Source of the DNA: Bubalus kerabau
Lineage: Eukaryota; Chordata; Mammalia; Artiodactyla; Bovidae
Length of the DNA: 64,000 nucleotides
Assembly (NCBI RefSeq): GCF_029407905.1
Contig: NC_073643.1
Location: 29,044,001 to 29,108,000 of the forward strand
Reading direction: 5' to 3'
This document shows, piece after piece, positions 48,258 through 59,894 of this stretch. The notes under the pieces were generated by a model. The model saw nothing but the letters and a program-made list of their open reading frames with translations. It was not told where the DNA came from and made no database searches. Made by a program: the position numbers and the translations under genes. Within the stretch, counting starts at the first letter, position 1, and the number at the start of each line of letters is the position of its first letter.

Positions 48258-48887
48258 GTAAGTGGTATAATTTGCAATGCTTTCTTTTCCCACTTCTGGT
48301 AGTACTTTTCAAAGGAAGCTAGATTTGAACAGTTTTTTTTTTTTCCCCTAAATGTTGATGGTGTGGTCTTTATAAACTACTTTTGACATACAGATATCAA
48401 GCTGTTTGTGAAAAGAATATTTTTCCAAAATGCCTGATTTCTTAAATATAAATTTAAGTGAAATAATTGTGCTCATATGGGAATTTTAGGCCAAATGTTG
48501 GTAAAGCGTTGGTTGTTTCCTGTTTCTGATACTCATCTATATACTACTTAAAATGAATCCATGGTTTTGGCTCTGATTCCTTGATCTGGTGTTCAGGCTC
48601 AATACACTATAGGTCCTTGCCCCATCTCTGAAGCCTTAGAAATACCCAACCAGCTGAATGTTTCATGGAAGAAGTTCAGTCTCCCCACCTCATTGATTTT
48701 GAGGATTTGATGATTCTACCATGTGCTGACCCTTCATTTAAGATCTATGATAGATCTATGAATGCAGCAGATACTGTAGTGGGTATAGAAAAACAACCGA
48801 TATAAATGAAGTAACAGCAGGGGAATAATTCTGATGAAAAAATAAAAGCAGGCAGTAAAAAAAAATATGTTTGTTCATGCATTTTAG
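48258..48887 (+). other. CNTN3 intron inside FN3-4
   Basis: A 630-nt intron with no repeat or other feature that I can identify. Borders are GTAAGT and TTTTAG. Confidence 0.85.
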
Positions 48888-49056
48888 GTTTTCTATAGGA
48901 CTAGCAGTCAAAATAACGTGCAAGTGCTGAACACAAATAAAACTTCAGCTGAACTTTTGCTGCCCATTAAAGAGGACTACATTATTGAAGTGAAGGCCAC
49001 AACGGATGGCGGGGATGGGACCAGTAGCGAACAGATCAGGATTCCAAGAATAACCA
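48888..49056 (+). CDS. CNTN3: CNTN3 exon: second half of FN3 domain 4
   Basis: It encodes [39 protein letters not shown] and [20 protein letters not shown] is a sequon, and [21 protein letters not shown] is the F-G region shared by contactins. The acceptor is attttag|GT and the donor ACCA|GTAAGT, phase 1. It closes the last extracellular domain before the anchor exon. Confidence 0.93.
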
Positions 49057-51358
49057 GTAAGTCGGTCGAAGTCAGTGTCTCAATTCCCAGCATCAGTTAT
49101 GAGCCTGCAAGAGAGAGTCTGTTTGCGCGCACCCCACCCCCTCTTTTTTCTTTTTTTTTCCTACTGTGTCTTTCATCTGAATGCTGAGAAGGTTTTAGAA
49201 TATGAGAAGTGAGGGAAGGAGGAATTCCTCAAGAGTGCTGCTAAGTAAGGAGAATGATAAGAGCTGAAAGACAGGGAAAAAAAAAACCTTGAGAAATGTT
49301 TAGCAAATGTTATTAGTTTAACTTTTGTATTCTGAGCTTTGCATAAATTTGCCTTTGGAGTTCCATAAAAATAGAATTCTTTTTCTCAAGGGCAATGTTG
49401 GACCCACAAAACAATTTTAAGATCTTTAATATTCCAGTTGTTTGCCTCCTAGAAATTATATATATGTCTTATCAGTTCTTTACCAAGTAGAAATTTTAAC
49501 ATTTTTAAGGTCATAACCCACTTTTGGCCAAACTGAAAGACACTTTCTAAACAAATTCTTGGTTTCTGATTTCAAAGGAAGTTCATACTTACTTTTCCTT
49601 TCAAAATCCACATGAAGCCTACTTTATTACAATATAAAGTTACACTTTCAGAGTTGAGGGAAACAGACTTTTCATACATATTTTATCAGTGACAGCGGTA
49701 GAACACATTTTATCTTTTCTTTTAAATCTTAAGTGTGGAGTTTCGGGGCCTCATTTAAGTACCGCAGAAGCCATACTGTCTTCATACTTTATTCTCTGGT
49801 CCTTAGTATCCTAAATTACTTTGTTTCCTTTCACTGAACTCTACCTAATCTATAGTCTTGGACATTCGAAATTAAAACCCTTATCTGTAATCTTGGAAAA
49901 CAAAATGGGACATCTTTAGCAAATATAGAGAAAGGGAGATGTGGAAATTTTGAAGAATTTTATCTTTTCATGAAAGCATAAAGACTGCAATACTTAGACC
50001 AAAAACAAACAAGTAACCATGTGAAGAAAATGCGAAATGTTTATCTCAGAATTGAGTTCTGCAACATAAAAATCTGTAGAAACCATTTAGGACTACAGAC
50101 ATTTTTAAAAGTGTATACACTTCAGTAGAGCAAAACCAGAAATTAATTTAAGCTTATTATTGGTAATATTAGTGTTAATATTTTTAAGTTTTAAAATTAA
50201 GATTAAGATATTCTGCCCTATTTCTACGATAGCTCAAGGTTCAGAGTTAAAATTACAATATGGCCAGGTACTTTTGTGGTAGTCAAGTGGCTAAGACACC
50301 ACACTCCCAATGCTGGGGGCCTGGGGTTCGATCCCTAGTCAGGGAACTAGATCCCACATGCCACAACTAAGAGTTTGCATGCTCAACTGAAACTCCCGCA
50401 TGGGGATGTCCTTGGTTTGCATGCTGCAACTGAGAGTTTGCATGCCACAACTAAAGATGCCACATGCCGTAACGAAAAGACCCTGCATGACGCCACTGAA
50501 AATTCTGCATACTGCAACTAAAGATGCCACATGCCAAAATGAAAAAGATTCTGCATGCTACAGCTGAAAGATCCAGCATGGGGACTTCCCTGGTGGTTAG
50601 CATGCTGCAGCTAAGAGTTCGCATGCCGCAACTACAGATCCTGCATGCCACAACTAATGAACCCATGTGCCGCAACAAAGACTGAAGGCCCCATGTGCCC
50701 TCAACTAAGATCCAGTGCACAGCGTGGCCAAAGAGGAACTGTCAGCACGAATGGGTTCTGTGTGTTTGCAGGAACAGACATGATTTTAGCATTTGAGGGC
50801 TGCCGTCTCAAGAGTAGCCTTTTCCTCTGACATCTGCCATCTTGCTGAGCATGCATAGGTTGCCGGTCTTAAGTGCAGACAAAGCCATCTCTAGGAAAAT
50901 GGAGCTTGTTACTGATTGCTTTTTTAAGATGTTGTTTTATATTATACATAACAATTTATGTAGAAATGCACAAAAGAGAAATAAACACAGATTTTTCAGA
51001 ACCCTTCTCTGATGAAGCTTTAATTAAACCATTGAATTAGCTCAAAATTGTCTGTAATAGAGTATAGTTGTTTTCAAAAATGATTAAGTTGCTTTTCCAC
51101 TTTCAATTAAAGTTAAATAATACTAGATAAACAAAACCCAGAATCATTTAAGAAAACTTAAGTACGTCAGGGTGTTTATAGATACCCATGGCAAATAATA
51201 TCAGCTACATTGATAAATAAAATGAAAACTAATGTTAACTTGTGGTAGTAAATTAGGTCCCTGATATGATTTGCTTATGATTGGAAAGACTTTGCTTTTG
51301 TCCTGGTTGCTTAAATTGGTGCAGTTCTCATTAATGAGCTGTTTATCGTCTTTGACAG
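49057..51358 (+). other. Last CNTN3 intron
   Basis: Contains a tRNA-derived SINE expanded into a repeat array (50262-50735). 49060-50260 and 50740-51350 are A-T-rich with nothing recognised. Confidence 0.8.
50262..50735 (+). mobile_element. tRNA-Glu-type SINE (CHR-like) with an internal tandem array
   Basis: The head has a good B box, ggttcgatccc, at 50325-50335. The body is expanded into about ten degenerate units of roughly 20-30 bp built on 'catgc(c/t)(g/a)caactaaaga(t/g)'. A second SINE start, ggggacttccctggtggtta, is embedded near 50579. It ends near 50735 (gcgtggccaaagagg). Confidence 0.65.
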
Positions 51359-51459
51359 ATATGGATGCAAGAGGTTGTACGTCAGCCATCTCCGCTGTCT
51401 ACCCTGTGTCAAGTTATGTCTCTGTAATAATGTTCTTTATTGTAAACACCTTGTGTTGA
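51359..51459 (+). CDS. CNTN3: CNTN3 terminal coding exon: GPI-anchor signal and stop
   Basis: It completes an Asn codon and encodes MDARGCTSAISAVYPVSSYV, then SVIMFFIVNTLC and TGA (51457-51459). The arrangement is small and polar residues (candidate omega sites around R-G-C-T-S-A), a short spacer, then about 14 hydrophobic residues with no charged tail: the usual GPI transamidase signal rather than a transmembrane helix. From memory, other mammalian CNTN3 proteins have Ser where this one has Cys after MDARG; that comparison needs an alignment. The acceptor is ctttgacag|AT. Confidence 0.92.
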
Positions 51460-53365
51460 TAGTCACTTTTTAATTATTTATTGGAAACTGAATTGGTTAC
51501 GAAAGAAGTGCTTTCATGAAATACAGTGATGATGCATGGGTTTTTTCCAACTGTATTTTTAAATTTCTACATAGGTAAAATATGAATATAATAGAAAAAA
51601 AACCAGTAAATCCCTTTAGGGGAATCTGAAATGCCTTAATATTTACTTGATAAACCAAAGGAATTTACATATTACATCCACCCGATGTTTGATAGAGACA
51701 TTCTTAAGCTATGATTTGAGGCCTGCCTGGGGATGAAGACTCACACTTGACCATGTGTACTCACATGCAGACACATACACGGCTGTAGTGCTTTTGGTGT
51801 TGTTTTTTTTAATTAATAGAGAAAAACTCATGTAATTCAAATGCTTTCTTCCCATTGTAATAGCACTATTGGGAAGATATAATTAATATTATTTTGAAAT
51901 GCTCATTTGAAATACTCAAGGATGAAAAATTACATTTTAAAATTTACCCTGTTTGGAAAAGGGTGCATGTGATTCAAAAGAATGTTGTTAGAGATGCTCC
52001 ACTAGAATGTGGAAGTGTGCTGTTTTGTTCAGGTAAACTAGTGCGTGTTTGTGAGATTGTTTACAAATCACTTTTCTCGCTCTGCTTCTCAATTACTCAT
52101 CCCTAAAATGTGGAGATAGTAATACCCATCTTATCTGCCTCTGCCCTGTGCATTACTTACTAAAAGATCAAGAAGGAAATCTGAAAGTGCTTTGTTACCC
52201 CTAATGCACTAAGCCTGTACAAAATATTAGTGTGAGTTTATTTAATAATATTAAAGTCATGAGAACCTGTCATATTTTTAAAGTTTGCACTTTAAACAAA
52301 GTTTTCATTGTAGGTAATGCTTTCTCTTTCATTCCATGATATTATTTTGGCATGATCACATTCTGTCCTTTTCTCAAAAGTTTTAAAAAGTGAAATAAAA
52401 TTAAAAGGAATAGTTTCCTTCATACCTATGAACAAGCTTTCAGGTTTTATTAAAACCTGGTGGAGGAAATAAGAAATGACCTGAATCTTAACCCATATAT
52501 TATACAAAATTCACCTGATCCTTCATTTCCAATTTTTGATTCCATTACGGGACTCTTTTTTGGATGGTGCAGATGGTTTTTTAATGAAGTCCAACAGTCT
52601 ATCAGAGTGAGTCTGGCAGGATTTTTAGCTCCTAAGCTAAATTTGTAATAGAATCATGGCCATGCTGCTGACTTTGATATGTATGACTCAGTCTCTCAAT
52701 GCATTGTGTTCAAAGGATTGTCAAAGACATGACTTCATAGCAATATGTTAAAAATATAAGAAAATCAGCAGATTGAGTGTTAAACATTGCAAAATCAATT
52801 TTTTACCTATTTCCAACAGTTGCACATTTTGCAGGAACTTGTTCTTTGCAAAGATACCTGAATTTGAAACCAACAGATATCAAAAGAGAATACATATTAG
52901 CAAAATTCTGATATCACCATAAAGCATTACTTTACATTTAGAGATTCCTTTTAAGATAACATCATTATACACAAAGAAAAAAATATTTATAACTTTTCTC
53001 TGGAAGTTCTGTATATAGTGTATATATCTAGAAAAAAATCTGAACAAGTAGATTTCATATGACCATTGTTATTTCAGGTCAAAAAGTGGGGAAACACTTT
53101 CTCCAATACCTGTATTTTATGCAACATGTAATGGAGTTGTACCTTTTTATTACTTAGTAATTCCTAGAATATGTTCCTATAGTTTTCATTTTCAAGATGA
53201 TTAATCTCTTGTTTCATGGTGTTTCTAGAAATATATCTCCATGAGATATGTACTTTGTTTCATATTGAAAAGTATGACATTTACCTTTAAATTCCTGTGT
53301 GTGTATCCTATGGTTATCTGTATGTATTATTTTTTATTATTCTAATAAAATTTATAAAAAGCAAA
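51460..53365 (+). other. CNTN3: CNTN3 3' untranslated region (predicted)
   Basis: A-T-rich sequence from the stop codon to the predicted cleavage site, about 1.9 kb. I see no Bov-tA, BovB or L1 sequence in it, unlike the introns and downstream DNA. It contains an ATTTA element near 51472, two Pumilio-type TGTATATA motifs at 53010 and 53019, and a possible earlier AATAAA at 52394. The end is inferred from the signal at 53344 and the GT-rich stretch after it. Confidence 0.65.
53010..53026 (+). promoter_or_regulatory. Two adjacent Pumilio response elements in the 3' UTR
   Basis: TGTATATA occurs at 53010-53017 and again at 53019-53026, one base apart. Both match the PUF consensus TGTANATA. They lie about 320 nt upstream of the polyadenylation signal, so they would be in the mature mRNA. 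Function is inferred from the motif only. Confidence 0.45.
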
Positions 53366-53392
53366 TGCCTATGTGTGATTAATTGTGTTATG
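53331..53392 (+). promoter_or_regulatory. Polyadenylation signal of CNTN3
   Basis: TTTTTAT (53331-53337, matching a cytoplasmic polyadenylation element) is followed by AATAAA at 53344-53349 and, 20-45 nt further on, by GT-rich sequence (atgtgtgattaattgtgtt). This is the canonical layout of an mRNA 3' end. Cleavage is expected near 53365. No transcript evidence is available here. Confidence 0.6.
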
Positions 53393-54052
53393 GTCAAAAA
53401 GAACATTTTAAGGGAGAAATAAGAGGGCATCATAATAGTTGTTCTGATGCTATCATTTCTTATATTTTTCAGTCTACTTTTTGTCTATCTTTTAACCTTT
53501 TATCTTTTTATAATCTCATGACAGTAGTTTGAGACAATGCCCTCTCTATTAAAGGTATTTCAGCTTTGGGGAGATGGGAGAAAAGAGAAGCAGAAAATTC
53601 TCTTATTGAATTATGGTATTTAGTTTCTTCTGATTTTATTTGGTTGATACAGCTACTCCCACTTTTTTGACAAATATCTTCTTAATATTGGTGTCAATTT
53701 ATCAACTCTTTCATTAATTTTCTCCTTGGTATCAGGGTTAGAGACTTGCTTCTAAACAATCCTTGTGCTAAAATATACACTAAGTATTTGAATACATGCA
53801 GTAGAAAAAGATTGATTTTTTAATTAGTAAAGAGTTTTAAATGTTATCATCGATGTAAGGAAAATTAGACATGAAATAATAATTCAATCATTTTCTTACA
53901 TGAAAACCTAAGGTATATTTAGAGGCAGGAGAATTCAGTGGAAAAAGTATGTGTAGGGCTTGTGCCAGGGTGTGAGAATGCATGTGTGTGTGCACACGTG
54001 TGTGGGGCTGTGATTTTAAGTCTAGTTGTACTGGTTGCATTAGTGTAACTTC

Positions 54053-54262
54053 AGCTTCCCTGGTGGCTCAGTGGTAAAGAATCCACCTGCCAATGCAGAA
54101 AAAATGAGTTTGATCCCTGGGTCAGGAACATCTCCTGGAGGAGGGCACAACAACCCACTCCAGTATTCTTGCCTGGAGAATCTCATGGATAGAGGAGCCT
54201 GGCGGGCTACCATCCATGGGGTTGCAAAGAGTCAGACATGACTGAGGGACTGAACATGCAAA
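54053..54262 (+). mobile_element. Bov-tA SINE
   Basis: Forward copy from cttccctggtggctcagtgg to gactgagggactgaacatgc. Confidence 0.85.
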
Positions 54263-54649
54263 TAAAGGTCAAAGAACTGGGGAATGTCAGAAACAGATTA
54301 GACCATCCAAACCAGCCCCAGTGGTATTATCTTCTCAGGGGTGTCAAATCTTCAGTGACTGCTCTTTGTGGAAGTTTCTACTCCTAAGAAAATGGCGGTT
54401 ATTGGTGTTACCTGTTGAGTTAGGAAACAAAATGATGTGTGTGAGTGCCTAGAATCACGCGCTTATCATTCTTCTTCGTATCAGTGGCTAACTATATGTT
54501 CGAAGGTGGCCTTATATATGTTCAGAGCTCTCCTTTGGTCTCATTCTGCTGAGAAGGTACATGATTCCAGGAGTTCCTAGAAGAGAGAGTAAAGTGATTC
54601 TAGTATCAGATTAGCTTTTCATCATCATGTAATATTGATGCTGTTAATT

Positions 54650-54860
54650 TGTCTTCACTCTCTAGGTGCCAGATTCTGAGGTGAGCTCTTTATCTTTTCT
54701 CAATTCATCCACACAGCCATCTTCTTAACTAGATACCATTATCCAGCCCTTTCTACAAATGAGGAAACCAAGGTTCAGGAAGATTAAGAACACTGTACCA
54801 GATCATCCCAGCAGGGACACCATTAAAAGGGATTCTAGCCCAGGCAATCTGGCTGTAACC
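54650..54860 (+). repeat. Ancient mammalian interspersed repeat
   Basis: aaatgaggaaaccaaggttcaggaa and ccagatcatcccagcaggga fit the widespread relic family with an '-atgaggaaactgaggc-' core. Related relics occur near 9330-9530, 12000-12190 and 29810-30060. The family name cannot be fixed by eye. Confidence 0.45.
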
Positions 54861-55042
54861 CCTGAGGCTGAGGCATGATTAGGTTTTTAATCTCTCTGAA
54901 AATCAGATCCATTAGATTTAGAGATCCCAAATAAGTATCTCTAATGCCAATTTGTAGTATACTTTGTTCTGCTGCTGTTATTGATAATTCAAGTTGGAGA
55001 ACCAAACACCTAGGAAGACTTCTTTTAGGTATTGTGGATTTT

Positions 55043-55422
55043 TTTTTTTAAACTTTACAAAATTGTATTAGTTTTGCCAAATATCAAAATGAATTCGCCA
55101 CAGGTATACATGTGTTCCCCATCCTGAACCCTCCTCCCTCCTCCCTCCTCATACCATCCCTCTGGGTCGTCCCAGTGCACTAGCCCCAAGCATCCAGTAT
55201 CGTGCATTGAACCTGGACTGGCAACTCGTTTCATACATGATATTTTACATGTTTCAATGCCATTCTCCCAAATCTTCCTACCCTCTCCCTCTCCCACAGA
55301 GTCCATAAGACTGTTCTATACATCAGTGTCTCTTTTGCTGTCTCATACACAGGGTTATTGTTACCATCTTTCTAAATTCCATATATATGCGTTAGTATAC
55401 TGTATTGGTGTTTTTCTTTCTG
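55043..55422 (-). mobile_element. L1 3' end, severely 5'-truncated, with 15-bp target-site duplication
   Basis: About 380 bp of L1 3' UTR closely matching the left parts of the copies at 1 and 40464. It is flanked by ggtattgtggatttt at 55028-55042 and 55423-55437. It carries no meaningful coding sequence. Confidence 0.88.
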
Positions 55423-56749
55423 GGTATTGTGGATTTTGATAGTCTCTAATTCTTACATGGAAGGCTGTCCAATCTAAAATTGACCAAGTATCAAAATTCT
55501 TTTAGTAAAATTTATGAAAATATTTGTCTGTTTTAAAAATATTTTTCAAGCTGTATGTTTAATTTTTTTCAGACATTTTTAAAATGAAAATGGTTTGTGT
55601 TGATTTTCAGTAGTATTACCATTTTCAATGAAAACCTAGGAGTATAGTTCAATTAAATAAAGAAAAATGATTAGAGTTTTACAAGTTTTATTTCCTAATT
55701 AAAATCACCCCTGCTGTTTCATATTCTTATAATGACATCTCTTTTTAAATTTAAAATTAATCTTAACTGGTTTCATTTTTTTCCAAAGTATTTTACCCTT
55801 TTTAAAAATGAAAATTGCACTGATATTCATTATCATTTGGATACACTTCAGTAAATATTGGAGGTAAAATCACCAGAATAGCAATTACAAATTTAGCAAT
55901 TAGTAAATTGTACCGTTCTTTTGAAAGAAAATATGTAAACAGATAGGACTATAATTCTTTTGAATGGTTAGGTTTTCTGCTGTTGTTTTTATTTGAACCC
56001 TGTCCTGATTTAATGTCTTGGTTTACATATAGGTGATAATTACCTCTTGAACTTGCACCAGAATAATACAGAATTAAATTTGTAAGAAAGGGTTGTTTCT
56101 ATTGATTGTCAGCATTCATTCTTATTCTTGAATCTTACTTTGCCTGCCGAAATTATCTTGCAGGCTGATGATTCTACCTTGATCAGTAATACCATGGGGA
56201 AGGAAAAGAATTAAATCCTGTATAATTGGATGTTACCTGAGAAAACTCAGAAAAAAAAAAAAACAGAGACAAGTGATAAGAATAGCAAATTAGTAGAATT
56301 ATTTTACCATCCGTCAGACAGTCGAATGGGACAGACTAATGTAAATGCCCATGCTAATGTGAAGTGTTGGTGGAGACTGGCTATTGATGAAATGAAGGAT
56401 CCATTCAGTGTGATTGGTGTTTTGACTTTTCCAAAGCCTTCAGACAGGAATGGCTGCCCTTGCAAGAGTAAGTTTCGGATTCACATTTGGAAATGCTCCT
56501 TGGGATCATAAACTGTGGCACAATAAGTACACTCGTCATTGTGTGCAGCTCCTATTCAGATGTTCAGCACCTAACAGTTGAGTGAACCGTTTTGTCTCAC
56601 CCTTGCATATCTTACTTACTTTTTTTCCTCCCATACTGCCCCTGGAGACATTAAGATATGCCAATTAGGAGACTAAAATGCATTTTAAAATGTATTTGAA
56701 ATAAAAGCAATAGATCATCTCTGTTGGGAAAGTTGACCAAATTGGAAAG

Positions 56750-56950
56750 AAGGAAGTGTGACATAGTGGTTAAGAACATCTGTTCTCCATAGTAGGTCTG
56801 TGTTGGAACCTTGGCATGTCTCTAAAGAAGTGTGTGACCTTGTGCAGGCAGGTTAAACTTTCTGAGATATGATGCTTATCTCTAAAAAGACAACAATGAA
56901 AAGAAGGACCTGCCTTGGAGAATAGTCATGATAAGAGGACATGATCCAAT
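56750..56950 (+). repeat. MIR-like relic
   Basis: gacatagtggttaagaacat...gtgtgaccttgtgcaggcag...aaactttctgagatatgatg matches the MIR order of motifs. Confidence 0.6.
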
Positions 56951-58124
56951 CACAGTAAACTTTCATCATGTTTGGTTAATGGGTACTCAATAATAGAGTC
57001 TAATAATAATACTATTATGTGATTGGGTTTTAAATGCTGAATTATTCTTCCAAGTTACTTGCAAAATACACAAACAATATTAAACCTCCAATGGGAGTTC
57101 ATTATTTCATCCATACTTTCAGATACTGGTCTTGGGACAAGATGTCTCCTTTTATGGAGGTTCCATGCAAGTTATAAAGCAAAGAAAAGGACTAAAGAGT
57201 AATTTGAGGATGAGAAAGATATTGTAGAATACATGCTTAAGTATTTGTGAGAACTAAAGTAATATTTATAGGGCTTATAGCAAAATACTGGGTACATGTC
57301 AGGCACTCAGTCTCTGTTAGTGGCAATCCTTAGTCTCTGAGAACAGGATCCAAGTGGCAGGTAGCTCCGAATGTTCTCGCAGGTAAGTGCAGGAATACTA
57401 TTCAGAGGATGTTATTCAGAAAGATGTTAGATCTCAGACTAAAATGTCACTGCTCCTGCCTTCAGTCAGTCAGGCCTGTTTATGACCCCATACTTGTTCC
57501 TCATGTAATTAAGTTGAAACCCGTGTCTTTGGCCTACTACAGCTTGTTTGGCTACAGAGAAGGTTCCGGATGTTAGTCTGAAGAGCAAGAGGAGCTGAGA
57601 ATTTTTGCAGAGCTTTGGCATAGAGGAATGCATTGAGTAAAAGGAAATCATGGGAAGACTGTCTGAGAGCCCCATTTTGAGGACAGCTCTTAGTTTGGTG
57701 TCTTAGAGCAGTTTACGTTCATCTGCCAGGACCACAGCCCATGAGTGACAGGCTAAGTTCTGCTAAGACTGCAGGTGTCAAGGGATATTTTTGGGGGGAT
57801 ACCACATGAAGAAAAGCTTTCTTACTTTAGAAATTAAGCTCATTTATCTTAATTTGCAACACCTGACTAGACCCTTTCGGTAGGAAAGAAAGCCATTCTC
57901 TCCTTGGGTCTCCCCTCTCCTATGAGAGGAGATGCTAAGGAATGCAGAATTGGAGGGGGGGAAATCTAGTTGCCATAGCTCTGCAGATTCATTGGTATAG
58001 TACTGAAATGATCGTGAAGAGAGAGATAAAAGAGAAAACAAAGATCTAGGCCAAGGTTTGAGTCTAAAGAAAAGGCACAGGGGAGAGTAAGTCCTAGGAA
58101 TATTTTCTAGGGTAATACTAACTG

Positions 58125-58500
58125 CCTTTTCATACTGTTCATGGGGTTCTCAAGGCAAGAATACTGAAGTGGTTTTCCATTTAGGAGATTCAACCAGTCC
58201 ATCCTAAAGGAAATAAGTCCTGAATATTCATTGGAAGGACTGATGCTGAGGCTGAAACTCCAATACTTTGGCCACCGGATGCAAAGAACTGACTCATTTG
58301 AAAAGACCCTGATGCAGGGAAAGATTGAAGGCAGGAGGAAAAGGGGATGACAGAGGATGAGATGGCTGGATGGCATCATCGACTCAATGGACATGAGTTT
58401 GAGTAAACTCCGGGAGTTGGCAATGGACAGGGAGCCCTGGCGTGTTGCAGTCCATGGGGCTGCAAAGATTCAGACACGACTGAGTGACTGAACTGAACTG
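58125..58500 (+). mobile_element. BovB 3' end fragment
   Basis: About 375 bp of BovB with the tail gactgaactgaactg at 58486-58500. The - strand spells the familiar antisense ORF of this region. It may be flanked by imperfect repeats (aatactaactg at 58114 and tatactaattg at 58501, 9 of 11 matching). Confidence 0.75.
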
Positions 58501-59741
58501 TATACTAATTGAAAACATTTCACTTATTTTCAGGGACATGTACCTTTCACTGAAAGGTTGTTCACTACCTTCAAAGAGAATTTTCTTTAAAATGACACAT
58601 ACCCATACTTCTATTCAGAGGCTTGCTAACTTCTGTGGAGATCATTCTGCAGTGAGCCCCATTGAAAAGGCAGCTAAGTGGCTACAGGTGTTTTCAAAGG
58701 CAGATGAGCTCCAGCTGCCCAGGAGAGAAGCAAGGAGGCTGAAAGGCCGTAGGCAAAGCCGAAGGTGCTTCCTCGGGGGCGGTGGGGGGAAAGAATTTCC
58801 AGATCTGAGCAACACAGTGGTGGAAAAGAAGTGGTGCAGACCTGTGAGCTGAGCATCCAGTCTTGGTAGGTACACTTAAATCATGTTTTAGAAGGGTTGG
58901 TGTAGGAGGGTTTAGGAAATTATTACAATAATATGCTTTCAAATCAGAGAGCCTGTAATGCCCGAGCCTGTCTCTCACTTGCCTGGGGCTTCAAGCTCAG
59001 TGCTTGAGCAATCGAAATCCCTTTCCTCACCTGTGAGAAGAAGGTAGGATGTGCCTGCCTCTGGTGTGTGATAAATAAAGGAAAAAATACGGAGAATGTG
59101 GGTACAGCTCTGCCTGAGAAAGGAAGCCCTCTCGGCTTTCTGAACTTAGAACCAGTTCTGCTCTTCTCCCATCTTAAATATTACAGAAAGGAGAAGGTGA
59201 GTGCTAATCTCTTAATACTTGAAGTTTCGTTTTGTTTATCATTTTCATTGACCCCATGTGTACACTTGCTTGTTTCTCAGGGTGAAAATTGACACACAAA
59301 GCACCATATTGAAAGGAAATACCAACAGCTTTTTCTTGGGTTTAAAAGGGAGATCAAAAAGGAAAAGTAGCCTTCGTTCTTGACTGATTCAGAACACTTT
59401 CCCAAAGTGGTCATATGTAAATAATTTTAGGGCCGTGCATCCCTAACTGTTTTATTTCAATTATTTTTTTCCTTGAAACAAAATGGTATTCTTAAGGGAA
59501 AAAAAGCACCAAAAATTAACTCTCTTCTCCCTCTTCTCTAATAGCATATTCCCATCTGAGTGTTTTAGTTTTAAAACCTTTCTATATCAATAAAGGTAAA
59601 ACTTGACTCTTAGATACCTTCAAGTTTTTGTGAATAAAACATGTATGAGCCACCTGGAATATCTTCAGGCTTATTCTTATTTATGAGATTTTTCTCGAGA
59701 ATTTGAGTAATTCTCTAACATGAAAACAGAGTTTAATCATG

Positions 59742-59866
59742 CTGCTGCTAAGTCACTTCAGTTGTGTCCGACTCTGTGCAACCCCATAGATGACAGCCCA
59801 CCAGGCTCCCCCGTCTCTGGGATTCTCCAGACAAGAACACTGGACTGGGTTGCCATTTCCTTCTCC
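59742..59866 (-). mobile_element. BovA2-type SINE with 12-bp target-site duplication
   Basis: Half unit with a CTG tail, flanked by agtttaatcatg at 59730-59741 and 59867-59878. Confidence 0.9.
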
Positions 59867-59894
59867 AGTTTAATCATGACATCCTGATTTTAAG

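Larger units (their letters stand above)
1..53365 (+). other. CNTN3: CNTN3 gene, 3' portion (contactin-3, GPI-anchored neuronal adhesion molecule)
   Basis: Contactins are GPI-anchored neuronal surface proteins with six Ig domains followed by four FN3 domains; they act in cell adhesion and neurite growth. The window holds the last ten coding exons, which splice into one open frame of 1422 nt: the end of Ig6, FN3-1 to FN3-4 and a GPI signal. Contactin hallmarks are the HSGKYVC motif of the last Ig domain, [14 protein letters not shown] opening FN3-1, and GEGPFSPVT and GAGPFS at FN3 ends. The assignment to CNTN3 rests on recalled family sequence, notably [34 protein letters not shown] and a MDARG start to the C-terminal region. 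CNTN4, CNTN5 and CNTN6 have different C-terminal tails as I remember them and fit less well. The promoter, signal peptide and first five Ig domains lie upstream of the window. Confidence 0.88.

Noticed and set aside
50325..50335. B-box sequence suggesting a tRNA gene
   Set aside because: It belongs to a tRNA-derived SINE; no cloverleaf or CCA-proximal acceptor stem can be formed.
50339..50720. Repetitive - strand proteins rich in Met, Ser and Cys
   Set aside because: Translations of the tandem SINE array, not genes.
52394..52399. AATAAA as an earlier polyadenylation site
   Set aside because: No clear GT-rich element follows, so it is kept only as a possible alternative to the stronger site at 53344.
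56230..56511. 93-codon + strand frame
   Set aside because: Lysine-rich start from a poly-A stretch and no recognisable family; length compatible with chance.
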